64,000 nucleotides of DNA from Kordiimonas lipolytica (GTDB lineage Bacteria > Pseudomonadota > Alphaproteobacteria > Sphingomonadales > Kordiimonadaceae): the NCBI RefSeq assembly GCF_001550065.1, contig NZ_LRUB01000033.1, positions 51,719 to 115,718 of the forward strand, in the 5' to 3' direction. The notes below the pieces were generated by a model that saw nothing but the letters and a program-made list of their open reading frames with translations, was not told where the DNA came from and searched no databases. Of the stretch, positions 26,900 to 36,352 are shown piece after piece. Made by a program: the position numbers and the translations under genes. Each line of letters begins with the position of its first letter. The stretch's first letter is position 1.

Positions 26900-26941
26900 A
26901 TATTAAATTCTGGTGCCCAAAGCGCCACTACGGAGGCTTCC

Positions 26942-27571
26942 ATGTCTGAAACAAAACGCATTCTTTATAGCTTTCCCTTATCGGGACATTCACACCGGGC
27001 CGAGCTGGCGCTGTCGCTTATGGGGCTTGAGTTCGAAAACCGGGTGGTCGACCTCGGCACAGGCGAGCATAAGTCCGACTGGTTCCTGGAGCTGAACCCC
27101 GAAGGCAAGGTGCCGGTTCTCCTGGATGGCGAGGACGTGATATACGAATCTACTGCTATCCTGGCCTATCTGGCAGCCAAATATGATGCAGACAACAAGT
27201 GGATTCCAGCAAGCGCAGCCGGCAAGGCGCTGGTAGAGCGCTTTTTCGCGCAGGCAAGCGGCCCGCTGGCTTCCGGTCCCGCGCGTGCCCGGCTGATCCA
27301 GCTTTTCGGTGCGAATTTCGACGAAGAGGAGTCTATCACAAATGCCCATGCTTATCTTGCAGGGCTGGAGGCAAATCTTGATGGGCGCGATTTCCTTGTT
27401 GGCGACGCGATCACCTTCGCTGATGTGGCGCTCTACAGCTATGTGGCGCGGGCACCTGAAGGCTTTGTCAGTCTTGAGCCTTATCCAAACATCCGCGGCT
27501 GGCTTGCGCGCATAGAAGCGCAGGAAGGCTTTGTGGAAATTCCACACACAGAGGTTTCAGCGGCTGCCTGA
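26942..27571 (+). CDS. Glutathione S-transferase
   Basis: A 209-residue GST-fold protein. It has an N-terminal thioredoxin-like half (ILYSFPLSGHSHRAELALSL, with the cis-Pro loop GKVPVL and the ESTAI glutathione-binding motif) and a C-terminal helical half with the FLVGDAITFADVALYSY N-capping box. The ATG at 26942 has ACGGAGG upstream. It is the first gene of an operon with the flavin-barrel protein and is controlled by the TetR repressor. It likely conjugates or reduces electrophiles in the cytoplasm. Confidence 0.92.
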   Translation: MSETKRILYSFPLSGHSHRAELALSLMGLEFENRVVDLGTGEHKSDWFLELNPEGKVPVLLDGEDVIYESTAILAYLAAKYDADNKWIPASAAGKALVERFFAQASGPLASGPARARLIQLFGANFDEEESITNAHAYLAGLEANLDGRDFLVGDAITFADVALYSYVARAPEGFVSLEPYPNIRGWLARIEAQEGFVEIPHTEVSAAA

Positions 27572-27653
27572 CGGGGTGGTCGCAGGCCGGGGTGGGCGTT
27601 TCCATCTCCTCGCTTTGGGGGCTGCCCCGGCCAACCAGTTAAAGGAGAAGAAA

Positions 27654-28592
27654 TTGAAGGAATTGGTCAGCCCGTTTCATGACGGCGAGCTCGCCATCCA
27701 GGAAAGGCTGGGTGTGCAGGAAAAAGTCCAAAAATATGCCACCAGAATGGTGCGTCCCTACATGCCGGACCAACACCGCGATTTCTTCTCTGGGCTGCTG
27801 TATTTCTTTCTGGGCACGGTGGACGCGGAAGGCATGCCTTGGGCCCACATGATATGGGGGCAGCCAGGGTTCATCCGGTCGCCGGACCCAGAGCATCTGG
27901 TGATCCCGCGCGCGTGCCTGCCGGCGGAGGCCCTTGTTCTGGCTGTGGAGGTCGGCGGCCTTGGTCTGATGCTGGAAAACCGGCGTCGGAACCGCATCAA
28001 CGGCCGGGTGGCGGAAGTGGACGCCGATGACGTGACGCTCCGGGTTACCCAATCGTTTGGGAATTGCCCGCAATATATCCAGGCGCGCGTGCCGGACGCC
28101 CTGGTGGCGCGGCAGGAAAGCCCACTCCAAAGCGCCCTGTCGGCAACCCACAGGCGTGTTATCGAACGCGCGGATACATTCTTTATCGCTTCGGCGTCCG
28201 CCCATTTGGGGCAGGATGCGCGCCACGGTGTGGATGTATCGCACCGGGGCGGCGCGCCGGGGTTTGTGAAATTCCTGAATGAAGGCACGCTCCTGTTCCC
28301 TGATTTTTCAGGCAACCGGCATTTCAAAACGCTGGGAAACATTCACGACACGGGCCGCGCTGGGCTGCTGTTTATCGATTTCGAAAGCGGCGACCTGTTG
28401 CAGGTGGGCGGGGCCGCAGCGATCGCCTGGCCTGAAGACAGTATCCATGACTATCCAGGGGCCGAACGGTTCGTTCAGGTCTCGATAGAGCGGGTGAAAG
28501 TGCGACCGGCGGCGCTTCCTTTTTCGTGGCAATTTCTTGGCGCTTGGCCGCGGCTGCCGCAAGGCCCAGGCTGGACCAAAAATCGCCCGTAG
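27654..28592 (+). CDS. Pyridoxamine-phosphate-oxidase-fold flavoprotein
   Basis: About 312 residues, starting at a TTG with a perfect AAGGAGA 7 bp upstream. The sequence fits the FMN-binding split-barrel (PNPOx-like) superfamily: FFLGTVDAEGMPWAHMIWG near the N-terminus, and a second barrel-like half from about 170 (IASASAHLGQDARHGVDVSHRGG, GLLFIDFESGDLLQVGGAA). It lies 82 bp after the GST gene and is probably co-transcribed. Members of this group are often flavin reductases or F420/FMN oxidoreductases; the substrate is unknown. Confidence 0.8.
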   Translation: MKELVSPFHDGELAIQERLGVQEKVQKYATRMVRPYMPDQHRDFFSGLLYFFLGTVDAEGMPWAHMIWGQPGFIRSPDPEHLVIPRACLPAEALVLAVEVGGLGLMLENRRRNRINGRVAEVDADDVTLRVTQSFGNCPQYIQARVPDALVARQESPLQSALSATHRRVIERADTFFIASASAHLGQDARHGVDVSHRGGAPGFVKFLNEGTLLFPDFSGNRHFKTLGNIHDTGRAGLLFIDFESGDLLQVGGAAAIAWPEDSIHDYPGAERFVQVSIERVKVRPAALPFSWQFLGAWPRLPQGPGWTKNRP

Positions 28593-28611
28593 GGCCCGCG
28601 CGCCGGAGGGG

Positions 28612-30234
28612 TTAGCCCCGTTCCTTGGGTAGGTCAAAGGTGACGGTGGTACCCTCACCCAGGCGGCTTTCTATCTGCAGCGTGCCGCCTTGCAGCGTGA
28701 CGAATTGTTCCACGATGGCAAGGCCAAGGCCAGTACCCTCCACCGCATTGGTCGGGTCCAGGTGACCGCGGTCGAACCGTTGAGTGATGGTGGCCAAGCG
28801 GTCTTCCGGAATGCCGCGTCCGTTATCGCTAACGCGGAAGACAACCCGTTCCTTTTCGTTGACCACCTGCACCTGAACGTGTCCGCCGTCGTATCCGAAT
28901 TTGACGGCGTTTGACATCAGGTTGATCAGGGTCTGCCTGAGCGCGCGCGAGTCCGCCCACACGGTGGAAGGCGCCTTGCTAAGGTCCGGCTGAATCTGGA
29001 TGCGCTTTTTGTTGGCCTGCGCGCTGACCATTACCGTGCAGTCGGCGATAATCTCGGCGATATCCAGGTGGGCTTTTTCCATTGCCCGTTCAGCCGCATC
29101 GATGGCCGACAGGTCAAGAATGTCGTTGATCATCTGCAACAGGAAAGTGCCTGACCGGTATATATCGCTGCTGTATTCTTCATATTTGGCGCTGCCGATG
29201 GGGCCGAAAACCTTGTCTTTCATGATTTCCGACATGCCGATGATGGCATTCAGCGGCGTTCTGAGCTCGTGGCTCATGTTCGCCAGGAACGCGGATTTGG
29301 CCTTGCTTGCGGCTTCGGCTTCCGCAAGCGCGCGCTGCAGTACTGCCTGGTCGGCCTTGGCTTCACTGATATCCCGGCAGATGGCATATAGCGCCACCTG
29401 GCCTTGGTAAGGCACGCGGGTCAGAGTCACTTCAACCGGGAATATCTCACCGGATTTCTTGCGGTGCATCCATTCAAAGCGGGTATAGCCTTCCTGTACC
29501 GCAATGCGCATCATGTCTTCGGCTTTTTCAAACGATGTCAGCCCGCAGGGTTGATATTCGGGCGATACCTCGGATGGGTGCGCCTTTGCCATTTCCTCTG
29601 GGCTTGCATACTCGAACATGGTCGCGGCACCCTGGTTGCACAGCTCGAACTTGTTGTTTGCCAGGATCATCATGGCGTCTTCTGACATCTCGAACAGTTG
29701 GCGGTATTTTTCCTCGCTTTCTGCCAATTGCTCATGTGTCTGCCATTCAGCCAGGCGTACAGCCAGCATGGATGCGATGGTGGTCAGCAGGTCTTCATGG
29801 TCTTTGGTGAAATAGCCGACGTCAGGGTGCTCGCAGTCGATGATGCCGTAAAGTTTGTCATTATAAACGATAGGCACCGTCAGTTCGGATCGCATGCCCC
29901 GAAGGTCCTCGACATAGCGCTGGTCTTTGCGCGTATCAGCGATGCGCTCAGGCTTCATCGTCAGGGCTACATGCCCGCTGATGCCAGCCCCCAGCTTGAG
30001 CTCAATCTTGTTCTCAATGGAATGGTCGGCACCCTTTTTTTCGCCAAAGGCGGCCTGCTGAACAAGTGTGCCGCGCTTTTCGTCGTGCAGGTAGATCACA
30101 CAGTCGACAAAACCCAGCTGGCCGACAACTTCCTCAACCACATACCAGATCAGGTCTTCAACAGAGGACAGCCCCATCAGGTCCCGCGCAAACTTGTTCA
30201 GGATCTGCAGTTGTTCCTTCGGTCTGTTCTGCAT
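28612..30234 (-). CDS. GAF-PAS sensor histidine kinase
   Basis: A 540-residue soluble kinase. It has an N-terminal GAF domain (about 20-165), a central PAS with PAC end (EDAMMILANNKF, GYTRFEWMHRKKSGEIFPVE), HisKA with phospho-acceptor SHELRTPLNAIIGMSEIM, and a HATPase_c with N box (LINLMSNAVKFGYDGG), G1 (VSDNGRGIPEDRL) and G2 (GTGLGLAIVEQF). There is no transmembrane segment and no receiver domain. No response-regulator gene is adjacent, so it is an orphan kinase. The ATG at 30234 is one choice; an in-frame TTG lies at 30270. Confidence 0.88.
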   Translation of the reverse strand: MQNRPKEQLQILNKFARDLMGLSSVEDLIWYVVEEVVGQLGFVDCVIYLHDEKRGTLVQQAAFGEKKGADHSIENKIELKLGAGISGHVALTMKPERIADTRKDQRYVEDLRGMRSELTVPIVYNDKLYGIIDCEHPDVGYFTKDHEDLLTTIASMLAVRLAEWQTHEQLAESEEKYRQLFEMSEDAMMILANNKFELCNQGAATMFEYASPEEMAKAHPSEVSPEYQPCGLTSFEKAEDMMRIAVQEGYTRFEWMHRKKSGEIFPVEVTLTRVPYQGQVALYAICRDISEAKADQAVLQRALAEAEAASKAKSAFLANMSHELRTPLNAIIGMSEIMKDKVFGPIGSAKYEEYSSDIYRSGTFLLQMINDILDLSAIDAAERAMEKAHLDIAEIIADCTVMVSAQANKKRIQIQPDLSKAPSTVWADSRALRQTLINLMSNAVKFGYDGGHVQVQVVNEKERVVFRVSDNGRGIPEDRLATITQRFDRGHLDPTNAVEGTGLGLAIVEQFVTLQGGTLQIESRLGEGTTVTFDLPKERG

Positions 30235-30364
30235 CGGCAAGCGGTCATTCCTTCCTGTGGCTTGATGCAACTTTAATAGCGCAAAAAAACTTAACGGGGA
30301 ATTGACGTTACCAATTTATCGCGAAAGCGGAGAATCCTGTTCCCTTGCGGGGTATTGCAGGAGT

Positions 30365-31879
30365 CTACATGCTGCGTTTTGCCGGGCAATGTTTGGCAAT
30401 GAAGTCCGCGTGGCTTGGCATGGCGGCGGCGGTTTCTTCCATCACGCGCCTCAGGCCGGCAAGACGGCCCTGATAGTCCACATTCCGCGCGTCTGCGAGC
30501 GGGTCGTACCGCTCGGGCCAGATGCCCTGGCCGGTATAGACCGCCAGCCAGCTTGGGTTCCGAAACAGCTCCAGCTCATGGGCCACAATGCGGCCGCCGC
30601 GCCGGAATTGTTCGATCTTGTAGGCAAGCTCTTCGGGGATATCCATGTCGGCGGCATGCTGCCACAGGGGCGCGTCGCGGCGTTCGGTGGCCTTGTAGTG
30701 CAGGATGATAAAATCGCGCGTGCGCTCATATTCACCCACAGTGATGCGATTATATTCTTGGGCGGCGTATTCATCAAAATCCAGTGTCGGAAACAGCGCC
30801 AGAAGGCGCGTGATGCCGCTCTGGATCAGGTGCAGGCTGGTGCTCTCAAGCGGTTCCATGAAACCGGCGGAGAGGCCGATGGCCACGCAGTTCTTGTTCC
30901 AGAATTTCTTGCGCCTGCCGGTCACGAACCTGAGGAGGCGCGGGTCCGCCAGGGGCTTGCCGTCAAGGTTATCCAACAGTGTGGCCTGGGCTTCATCGTC
31001 GCTGATGTGTTGGCTCGCATACACATAACCATTGCCGATGCGGTGCTGCAGCGGGATGCGCCATTGCCAGCCTGCCTTGCGTGCTGTTGACCGGGTATAG
31101 GGTGTGAACTCGCCGCCGTGCTCACACGGTACCGCCACGGCGCGGTCGCACGGCAGCCAGTGGGTCCAGTCCACATAGCCAGTCTTGAGGGTTTTCTCGA
31201 TCAGCAGGCCGAAGAAGCCTGTGCAGTCGATGAAAAATTCGGCGTCCACCTTTGTGCCGTTCTCAAGCGTCAGGCTTTCAATAAAGCCGTCAGTGCCGCG
31301 GAGGCCCACATCAACCACTTTGCCTTCCAGGCGCTTGACGCCGCGGGCCTCACTGTATTCGCGTAAGTACCGGGCATACATGATGGCATCGAAATGATAG
31401 GCATAGTCAAACGTGCTCTGGACCATGCGGCGGTCCTGGGCAGGTACGCTGAATTTGCCGTGCTTGGCCATAACCCAGGCCATGGAATAATCGTCGATTG
31501 GGTCCACTGGGCCTTCCGTGCGGGCCTTGAGATAATAGTGGTACAGCTGCACGGCATCAAAGGGTGCGCCATAGTCCCCAAACGGGTGGAAATAGCTGTG
31601 GCCTTCCTTGAACCAGTTTACGAATTCGATCCCCAGCTTGAAGGAGCCTTCGGTGCGCTGGATGAATTCGGCTTCACCTATGCCCAGTGACTGGTTGAAA
31701 ATCTTGATCGGCGGGATGGTGGCTTCGCCCACGCCCACGACGCCAATCTCTTCCGATTCCACCAGCGTGATCTCAGCAGCGCCCTGAAGTGCATTTGAAA
31801 GCGCCGCCGCCGTCATCCAGCCGGCGGAGCCGCCGCCCACGATTGCAATCTTTTTGATGTTGCGGTCTGCGTTGGTCAT
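30365..31879 (-). CDS. Second flavin-dependent halogenase-family protein
   Basis: A 504-residue paralogue of the halogenase at 24620. It has [12 protein letters not shown] at the N-terminus, catalytic Lys in [26 protein letters not shown] and Glu in FMEPLEST; the key residues look intact. Its ATG at 31879 overlaps the stop of the upstream GH13 gene (TGATG), so translation is coupled to an amylase. This ties a halogenase directly into the alpha-glucan operon 33787-31879-30365. Confidence 0.88.
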   Translation of the reverse strand: MTNADRNIKKIAIVGGGSAGWMTAAALSNALQGAAEITLVESEEIGVVGVGEATIPPIKIFNQSLGIGEAEFIQRTEGSFKLGIEFVNWFKEGHSYFHPFGDYGAPFDAVQLYHYYLKARTEGPVDPIDDYSMAWVMAKHGKFSVPAQDRRMVQSTFDYAYHFDAIMYARYLREYSEARGVKRLEGKVVDVGLRGTDGFIESLTLENGTKVDAEFFIDCTGFFGLLIEKTLKTGYVDWTHWLPCDRAVAVPCEHGGEFTPYTRSTARKAGWQWRIPLQHRIGNGYVYASQHISDDEAQATLLDNLDGKPLADPRLLRFVTGRRKKFWNKNCVAIGLSAGFMEPLESTSLHLIQSGITRLLALFPTLDFDEYAAQEYNRITVGEYERTRDFIILHYKATERRDAPLWQHAADMDIPEELAYKIEQFRRGGRIVAHELELFRNPSWLAVYTGQGIWPERYDPLADARNVDYQGRLAGLRRVMEETAAAMPSHADFIAKHCPAKRSM

Positions 31880-33768
31880 CACTCGCCTCGTGGCAATTGG
31901 AGGATCATGGACTGGAGCGGCTCGAGCGTCAGCTCGATAATAGCCTGCCCGTCTTCAATCACAAGGGTAGCGTTGCCGCCACCCAGCACATCCGAAAGCG
32001 GGTAGCTGCCGTTATTCGTGAAGCCCCAATCTATTGCAAGTTTTGTGGGCAGGCGCAGCGGGAAGGTCGCAGTTTCATTCTCTGCGAAATTGCTGACAAC
32101 CACCAGCTTTTCATCCTCGCTCCAGCGCGCGAAGGCGAACAGCTGGTCCGTGTATCCAGGCACATGCTGTCGGTTCACGCTGTGAAGCTCCCGGTAATCG
32201 CCCATCATTGCGGGGCTGCCTGCGGTGAAACGCATCAGGCGCTCATAGTATGCTCTCAGCTTTGCTTCATCTTCTGTCAGTGCGCCGCCATCGAACTTGC
32301 CGCCGTTCATCCAGCGCTGGTGCGCAGGCACCCCGACATAGTCAAAAATGCTGGTGCGGCTCGGGTCTCCAAAGCCCGCGTCCTCAGACCCGTCTTCGCC
32401 CACCGCCTGCCCGAAATAGAGCATGGTGGGGGACGTGCGCAGCGTGGCGGAGACCACCATGGCAGGCATGGCGCGCCATGGGTTGCCTGCGAATTCCGGG
32501 CTGGCGATGCGCTGTTCGTCGTGGTTTTCAAGGAAGTGCATCATGTGGGCTTCGATGTCGCTCAGGCTCGCGATCTCACGCGGCAGGGCATCTGTTGTCT
32601 CGCGGCCCTGGAGGATGGCTTTCAGCAGATCATAAAGCCCGACCTTGTCATAAAGCACATCCATTTTGCCCTTATGCACATAGTCCCGGTAAAGCTTCGG
32701 GTTATAAACTTCCGCCAGCAGGAAGGCGTCCGGGTTGCGCATCTTGATGGCGCTATTCAGGAAGCTCCAGAACTCCACCGGCACCAGCTCAGCCACGTCA
32801 TAACGGAAGCCGTCCACGCCTTGGTCCAGCCAGAAAAAGGCGATGTCGCGCATCTTCATCCAGGTGTCCGGCAGGTCTTTGTCTGCCCAGAAGGTGGCGT
32901 GGGCGCGGACGTCCAGTGCCTCATAGCCTTCCGGCAGGCTTGGGAAATCATGGCTGCCGTCGGGGCGAACGCCATAGTTCAGCTTCACGGTTTCATACCA
33001 GTCATCGGCGCTGGGTTTGACCGACCGCGCGCCGTTGCCGGTCCATTTGGCGGGAACTTCGGTGAACTGGCCGTCAGCCAGCGGGTGCGCTTCACCGCCC
33101 AGCGGCTCGTGTCCCGCTTTGAAGTCAGGCACCTCGAATGCCTGACCCGGTACATAATAGAAATTATTGTCGCGCGCATACTCTACGCTCGTGTCATCTG
33201 CCGCGCCGAAGTCTACCACACCGTCCGGCTTGCCAAGGGATGTGTACCCCCGCGCCACATGGTTGGGAATGATGTCGATGATAACCTTCAGGCCGTGCTT
33301 ATGCGTGCGGTCAATAAGCGCGCGGAATTCATCCATGCGCTTGGCGGGGTCGGTCGCAAGGTCTGGGCTGACGCCATAATAATCCTTCACCGCGTAGGGT
33401 GAGCCCGCGCGGCCCTTGATCACGTCCGGATCATCATTCGATATGCCGTAGGCCGTATAGTCGCGGATCACGCCGTGGTGCAGCACGCCCGTGTACCAAA
33501 CGTGGCTGACACCCAGTCGTCGGATGCCTTCAAGTGCCTCGTCCGTGAAGTCAGCAAACTTGCCAACGCCGTTCTCGGCTGCGGTGCCCCAAGGCTTGTT
33601 TGTCGTGTTCTGGTTACCGAACAGGCGGCTGAAAACCTGATAGACAACAGGCTTGCCTGCGCGCTCCGTCTCTGGGATTGGGCTTGTTTCAGGCCCCGCG
33701 CAGGAGGTGCCGGTGACAGCGATCGTCAATAGGCTGGCGGCAATCAGGGTAGGTTTGATGAAGCGCAT
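31879..33768 (-). CDS. Lipoprotein GH13 alpha-amylase-family enzyme
   Basis: A 629-residue GH13 protein with a lipoprotein-type signal (TGTSCAG near residue 24). Regions are visible: [22 protein letters not shown] (nucleophile Asp), FLLAEVYN (acid/base Glu) and FLENHDEQR. It is longer than the third amylase and resembles SusA- or glucanotransferase-type members, but the exact specificity cannot be read. It overlaps the downstream halogenase gene and lies 18 bp after the third amylase. Confidence 0.9.
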   Translation of the reverse strand: MRFIKPTLIAASLLTIAVTGTSCAGPETSPIPETERAGKPVVYQVFSRLFGNQNTTNKPWGTAAENGVGKFADFTDEALEGIRRLGVSHVWYTGVLHHGVIRDYTAYGISNDDPDVIKGRAGSPYAVKDYYGVSPDLATDPAKRMDEFRALIDRTHKHGLKVIIDIIPNHVARGYTSLGKPDGVVDFGAADDTSVEYARDNNFYYVPGQAFEVPDFKAGHEPLGGEAHPLADGQFTEVPAKWTGNGARSVKPSADDWYETVKLNYGVRPDGSHDFPSLPEGYEALDVRAHATFWADKDLPDTWMKMRDIAFFWLDQGVDGFRYDVAELVPVEFWSFLNSAIKMRNPDAFLLAEVYNPKLYRDYVHKGKMDVLYDKVGLYDLLKAILQGRETTDALPREIASLSDIEAHMMHFLENHDEQRIASPEFAGNPWRAMPAMVVSATLRTSPTMLYFGQAVGEDGSEDAGFGDPSRTSIFDYVGVPAHQRWMNGGKFDGGALTEDEAKLRAYYERLMRFTAGSPAMMGDYRELHSVNRQHVPGYTDQLFAFARWSEDEKLVVVSNFAENETATFPLRLPTKLAIDWGFTNNGSYPLSDVLGGGNATLVIEDGQAIIELTLEPLQSMILQLPRGE

Positions 33769-33786
33769 AAATGTCTCGGATATCGG

Positions 33787-35181
33787 TTATTTGTTTTCCA
33801 CCAGCACGCGGTAGCCCCAGGCGGGCAGGGTGATGTCATAATCCGCATCAACGGTAACGGCTGCTCCGCCTTCAAAGTCATGATAGCTCCCGAGGTGCGG
33901 GCCATTCTCGAAGCGCACGGTTTGCGCCTTGTCCGACAGGTTGATGATTGCAAAAACACCGTCTTTGGCGTTCTCGCGCACAAAGCTGAGGACCTGCTTG
34001 GGGGCTGAGTTGACGATGGAGACCATGCGCGCACCAGCCGCCCCGTTCCAGAGCGCCGTATTCTCATGCTTCAGCTTGAACAGCGCTTTGTATAGATCAC
34101 CAATTTCATGGTCGCGCCACTTGATCGGGTCGCGCTCAAAGAACTCAAGGCGCTTGTCGTTCCCGGCTTCCTGGCCGTTATAGATAAGCGGGATGCCTTC
34201 ACCGACGACAGACAGCACGATGGCGCTCTCAAGCGCGTCGCCAAAGCGTTCGAACATGGTGCCTTCCCAGGAATTCTGGTCGTGGTTCGTCACATGGGTC
34301 ATGCGGTAAGCATCGCGCGGGTAGGCGCTTTCATTCCAGCTATAGTAGACAAACAGCGCGCCCGTGTCGGCCTTGCCGTGGGCGATCTTGTGCATGGTCT
34401 CACCCCAGCTCCAGGCATAGGTGGCGTCAAACGCGTGCTGGTAAAGGTCACGCGATTCCCATTCCGCCAGCATGAAAACCGGTTTGACGCTTTCGAGCTC
34501 CGCCCGCACCGTGTTCCAGAAATCCACCGGCACAAAGCCCGCCACATCGCAGCGGAAACCGTCCACGCCCACTTCCTCAACCCAGTATTTCATGGCTTCG
34601 GTCATATACTGCCTGAGGCCGGGTTTCGAGAAATCCAGGTCAATGATGTCAGACCAGTCCCACCAGGGTGTGGGGCGGAAATCGCCTTTCCAGTCGCGCT
34701 CGTACCAGTCGGGGTGCTTTTCCCTGATTACATTGTCCCAGGCGGTGTGGTTTGCCACCCAATCCAGGATCACGCGCATGCCCATCTTGTGCGCGTCTCG
34801 GGTGAAGGCTTTCAGGTCATCAAGCGTGCCGAACTCCGGGTTGACGCTATAGTAATCCTTCACGCTGTAGGGGCTGCCAAGGCTGCCCTTGCGGTTCTCT
34901 TCGCCAATTTCGTGGATGGGCATCAGCCAGATGATGTCTGCGCCCAGTTCCTTGAGGCGCGGCAGCTGTTTGCGCGCGGCCTCAAAGGTTCCTTCGGGCG
35001 TGAACTGGCGGGTGTTCAGTTGGTAAAGGACGGCGTTTTTCGCCCAGTCCGGATGCTGAACCTGCATATAGGGTTTGGGATCATATTTGGAGGCAACACC
35101 GCCCGCTGCCATGCTGCTGGCGGGAGTGATTGCCACAAGCGCGGCAAAGCAAGCGACTTGAAAAAGCCTGATGATTCCCAT
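33787..35181 (-). CDS. Exported GH13 alpha-amylase
   Basis: A 464-residue enzyme with a signal peptide (SSMAAGG, about residue 26). GH13 regions: ILDWVANHTA, GFRCDVAGFVP (nucleophile Asp), FMLAEWESR (acid/base Glu) and THVTNHDQNSW. It is first in a three-gene operon (amylase, amylase, halogenase). TTGCA-type operators lie 50-165 bp upstream. Predicted role: periplasmic hydrolysis of maltodextrins delivered by the TonB receptor. Confidence 0.92.
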   Translation of the reverse strand: MGIIRLFQVACFAALVAITPASSMAAGGVASKYDPKPYMQVQHPDWAKNAVLYQLNTRQFTPEGTFEAARKQLPRLKELGADIIWLMPIHEIGEENRKGSLGSPYSVKDYYSVNPEFGTLDDLKAFTRDAHKMGMRVILDWVANHTAWDNVIREKHPDWYERDWKGDFRPTPWWDWSDIIDLDFSKPGLRQYMTEAMKYWVEEVGVDGFRCDVAGFVPVDFWNTVRAELESVKPVFMLAEWESRDLYQHAFDATYAWSWGETMHKIAHGKADTGALFVYYSWNESAYPRDAYRMTHVTNHDQNSWEGTMFERFGDALESAIVLSVVGEGIPLIYNGQEAGNDKRLEFFERDPIKWRDHEIGDLYKALFKLKHENTALWNGAAGARMVSIVNSAPKQVLSFVRENAKDGVFAIINLSDKAQTVRFENGPHLGSYHDFEGGAAVTVDADYDITLPAWGYRVLVENK

Positions 35182-35220
35182 GGTTCCCTCCTTCGGCCCG
35201 GAGGGGAGTATAGGCGCAAC

Positions 35221-35266
35221 TGCAAACTCATTGCAAATATTTCTGCAAAAGATGCTAGTTGTTGCA
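35221..35266. promoter_or_regulatory. TTGCA operator cluster of the amylase operon
   Basis: TGCAA half-site at 35221, TTGCA-N8-TGCAA at 35231-35248 and a TTGCA at 35262. They lie directly upstream of the amylase operon start and match the LacI-type sites elsewhere in the cluster, apart from the spacer length. Confidence 0.5.
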
Positions 35267-35271
35267 AAAGA

Positions 35272-35300
35272 AAAGGCCTCATTTCGGAATGAGGCCTTAT
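35272..35300 (-). terminator. Terminator of the thioredoxin-like gene
   Basis: AAGGCCTCAT and ATGAGGCCTT form a 10-bp stem. On the minus strand it is followed by a run TTTTCTTTT. It separates the thioredoxin-like gene from the amylase operon. Confidence 0.8.
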
Positions 35301-35330
35301 TTACAGTTGTTTATTGTTTCTAATCCACGT

Positions 35331-35346
35331 TTGCAAATTAATGCAA
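35331..35346. promoter_or_regulatory. LacI-type operator
   Basis: TTGCA-AATTAA-TGCAA, a perfect match to the motif and spacer at 16847-16862. It is upstream of the amylase operon and just past the thioredoxin-like gene stop. Confidence 0.6.
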
Positions 35347-35351
35347 AAATA

Positions 35352-36170
35352 TTAGCCATCCTGTTTTTCCCAGTCAAAGGCCGGGTATTCAGGATAGTCC
35401 AGAGTGATTCCTGTTTCGCCAGCGGCGACGCGTGTGCGGGCTTCCTCGCGCAGGCGCGTCAGGTCTTCGGTGATGCTGTAGCGCAGGTTCCGAAGCTGGG
35501 TCCAGTAACTGCCGAAATGCTCAGGCCGTTTGTCCGCGGCCAGCATGGGGCCCACGATGGCAAAGCCGCCATAGATGCGGGCTGCGTGCTTGCTTTCGAA
35601 GTCCTTGATTTCCTGCAGAAGCCGGGCGAGTTCGCCGGTGGGCTCTGGTTCCGGGGTAACGGTCCGGGGCTGGCCCGCAAACAGGCTGATCACTTCTTCC
35701 GTTGGCATGGCTGCCGCGTCGCGCCACAGGTTCAGCGTGCTGGCGTTCAGGAGTGTTTCGGTTTCTGGTTCAATCACCAGCACGGTGGGCGTGCCGTAAA
35801 TCACCGGCAGGCCAAAGCGCGTGGCCACATGCAGGCTGTGGTCAAGGTAGCCCACATCAACGATCTGCACTTCATAGCCCGCCTTCACCACGGCGGAGAC
35901 TTCCGGTTTGTTCAGGTGTTCGATAAGCCCGATGCTGTCGTGGCACCAGTTAGCGCCCATCACGATCATCGCAAGCTTGCCGGACCGGCGCGCGCGGTCC
36001 AGCGTGGCATCCACTTCCGTCATCGCATCAGCGGACGGCTTGTAGGGTGCTTCGGTGTCGAAATGATAGCTGGAATGTTCTTCCGCTTCGCCCTGCTCGA
36101 TGGTTGAAGCAAGAGCCGGGTCTTGCAGGCCGAACATACCGGCCAGAAGCGCGATCGCCAATTTATACAT
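35352..36170 (-). CDS. Exported thioredoxin-fold protein
   Basis: A 272-residue protein with a signal peptide (ALAST, about residue 22). The thioredoxin-like core has the motif GANWCHDSIGL in the position of WCxxC. It keeps only the first active-site Cys, which rules out a classical dithiol exchange. A cis-Pro-like segment (GTPTVLVIEP) follows. The C-terminal ~100 residues are helical. Start ATG at 36170 with GGGAAGG upstream. Its role is unknown; a peroxiredoxin-like or chaperone-like function is possible. Confidence 0.75.
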   Translation of the reverse strand: MYKLAIALLAGMFGLQDPALASTIEQGEAEEHSSYHFDTEAPYKPSADAMTEVDATLDRARRSGKLAMIVMGANWCHDSIGLIEHLNKPEVSAVVKAGYEVQIVDVGYLDHSLHVATRFGLPVIYGTPTVLVIEPETETLLNASTLNLWRDAAAMPTEEVISLFAGQPRTVTPEPEPTGELARLLQEIKDFESKHAARIYGGFAIVGPMLAADKRPEHFGSYWTQLRNLRYSITEDLTRLREEARTRVAAGETGITLDYPEYPAFDWEKQDG

Positions 36171-36352
36171 ACATTTGCCTTCCCTATAGGTCTGCTAAAC
36201 TCTTGCAGCAGATTTTGCCACTTTGCCAGCATTAATCGTCAGGTATATATAGGCGCACCAGTGCAGGTGATTCCAGGGTTGGAAATGCCGCACTTTAAAG
36301 TTACAAATGAAACCAATTGTTTTGCTGCGATCCACACCCTTAGGAGAGTCTA

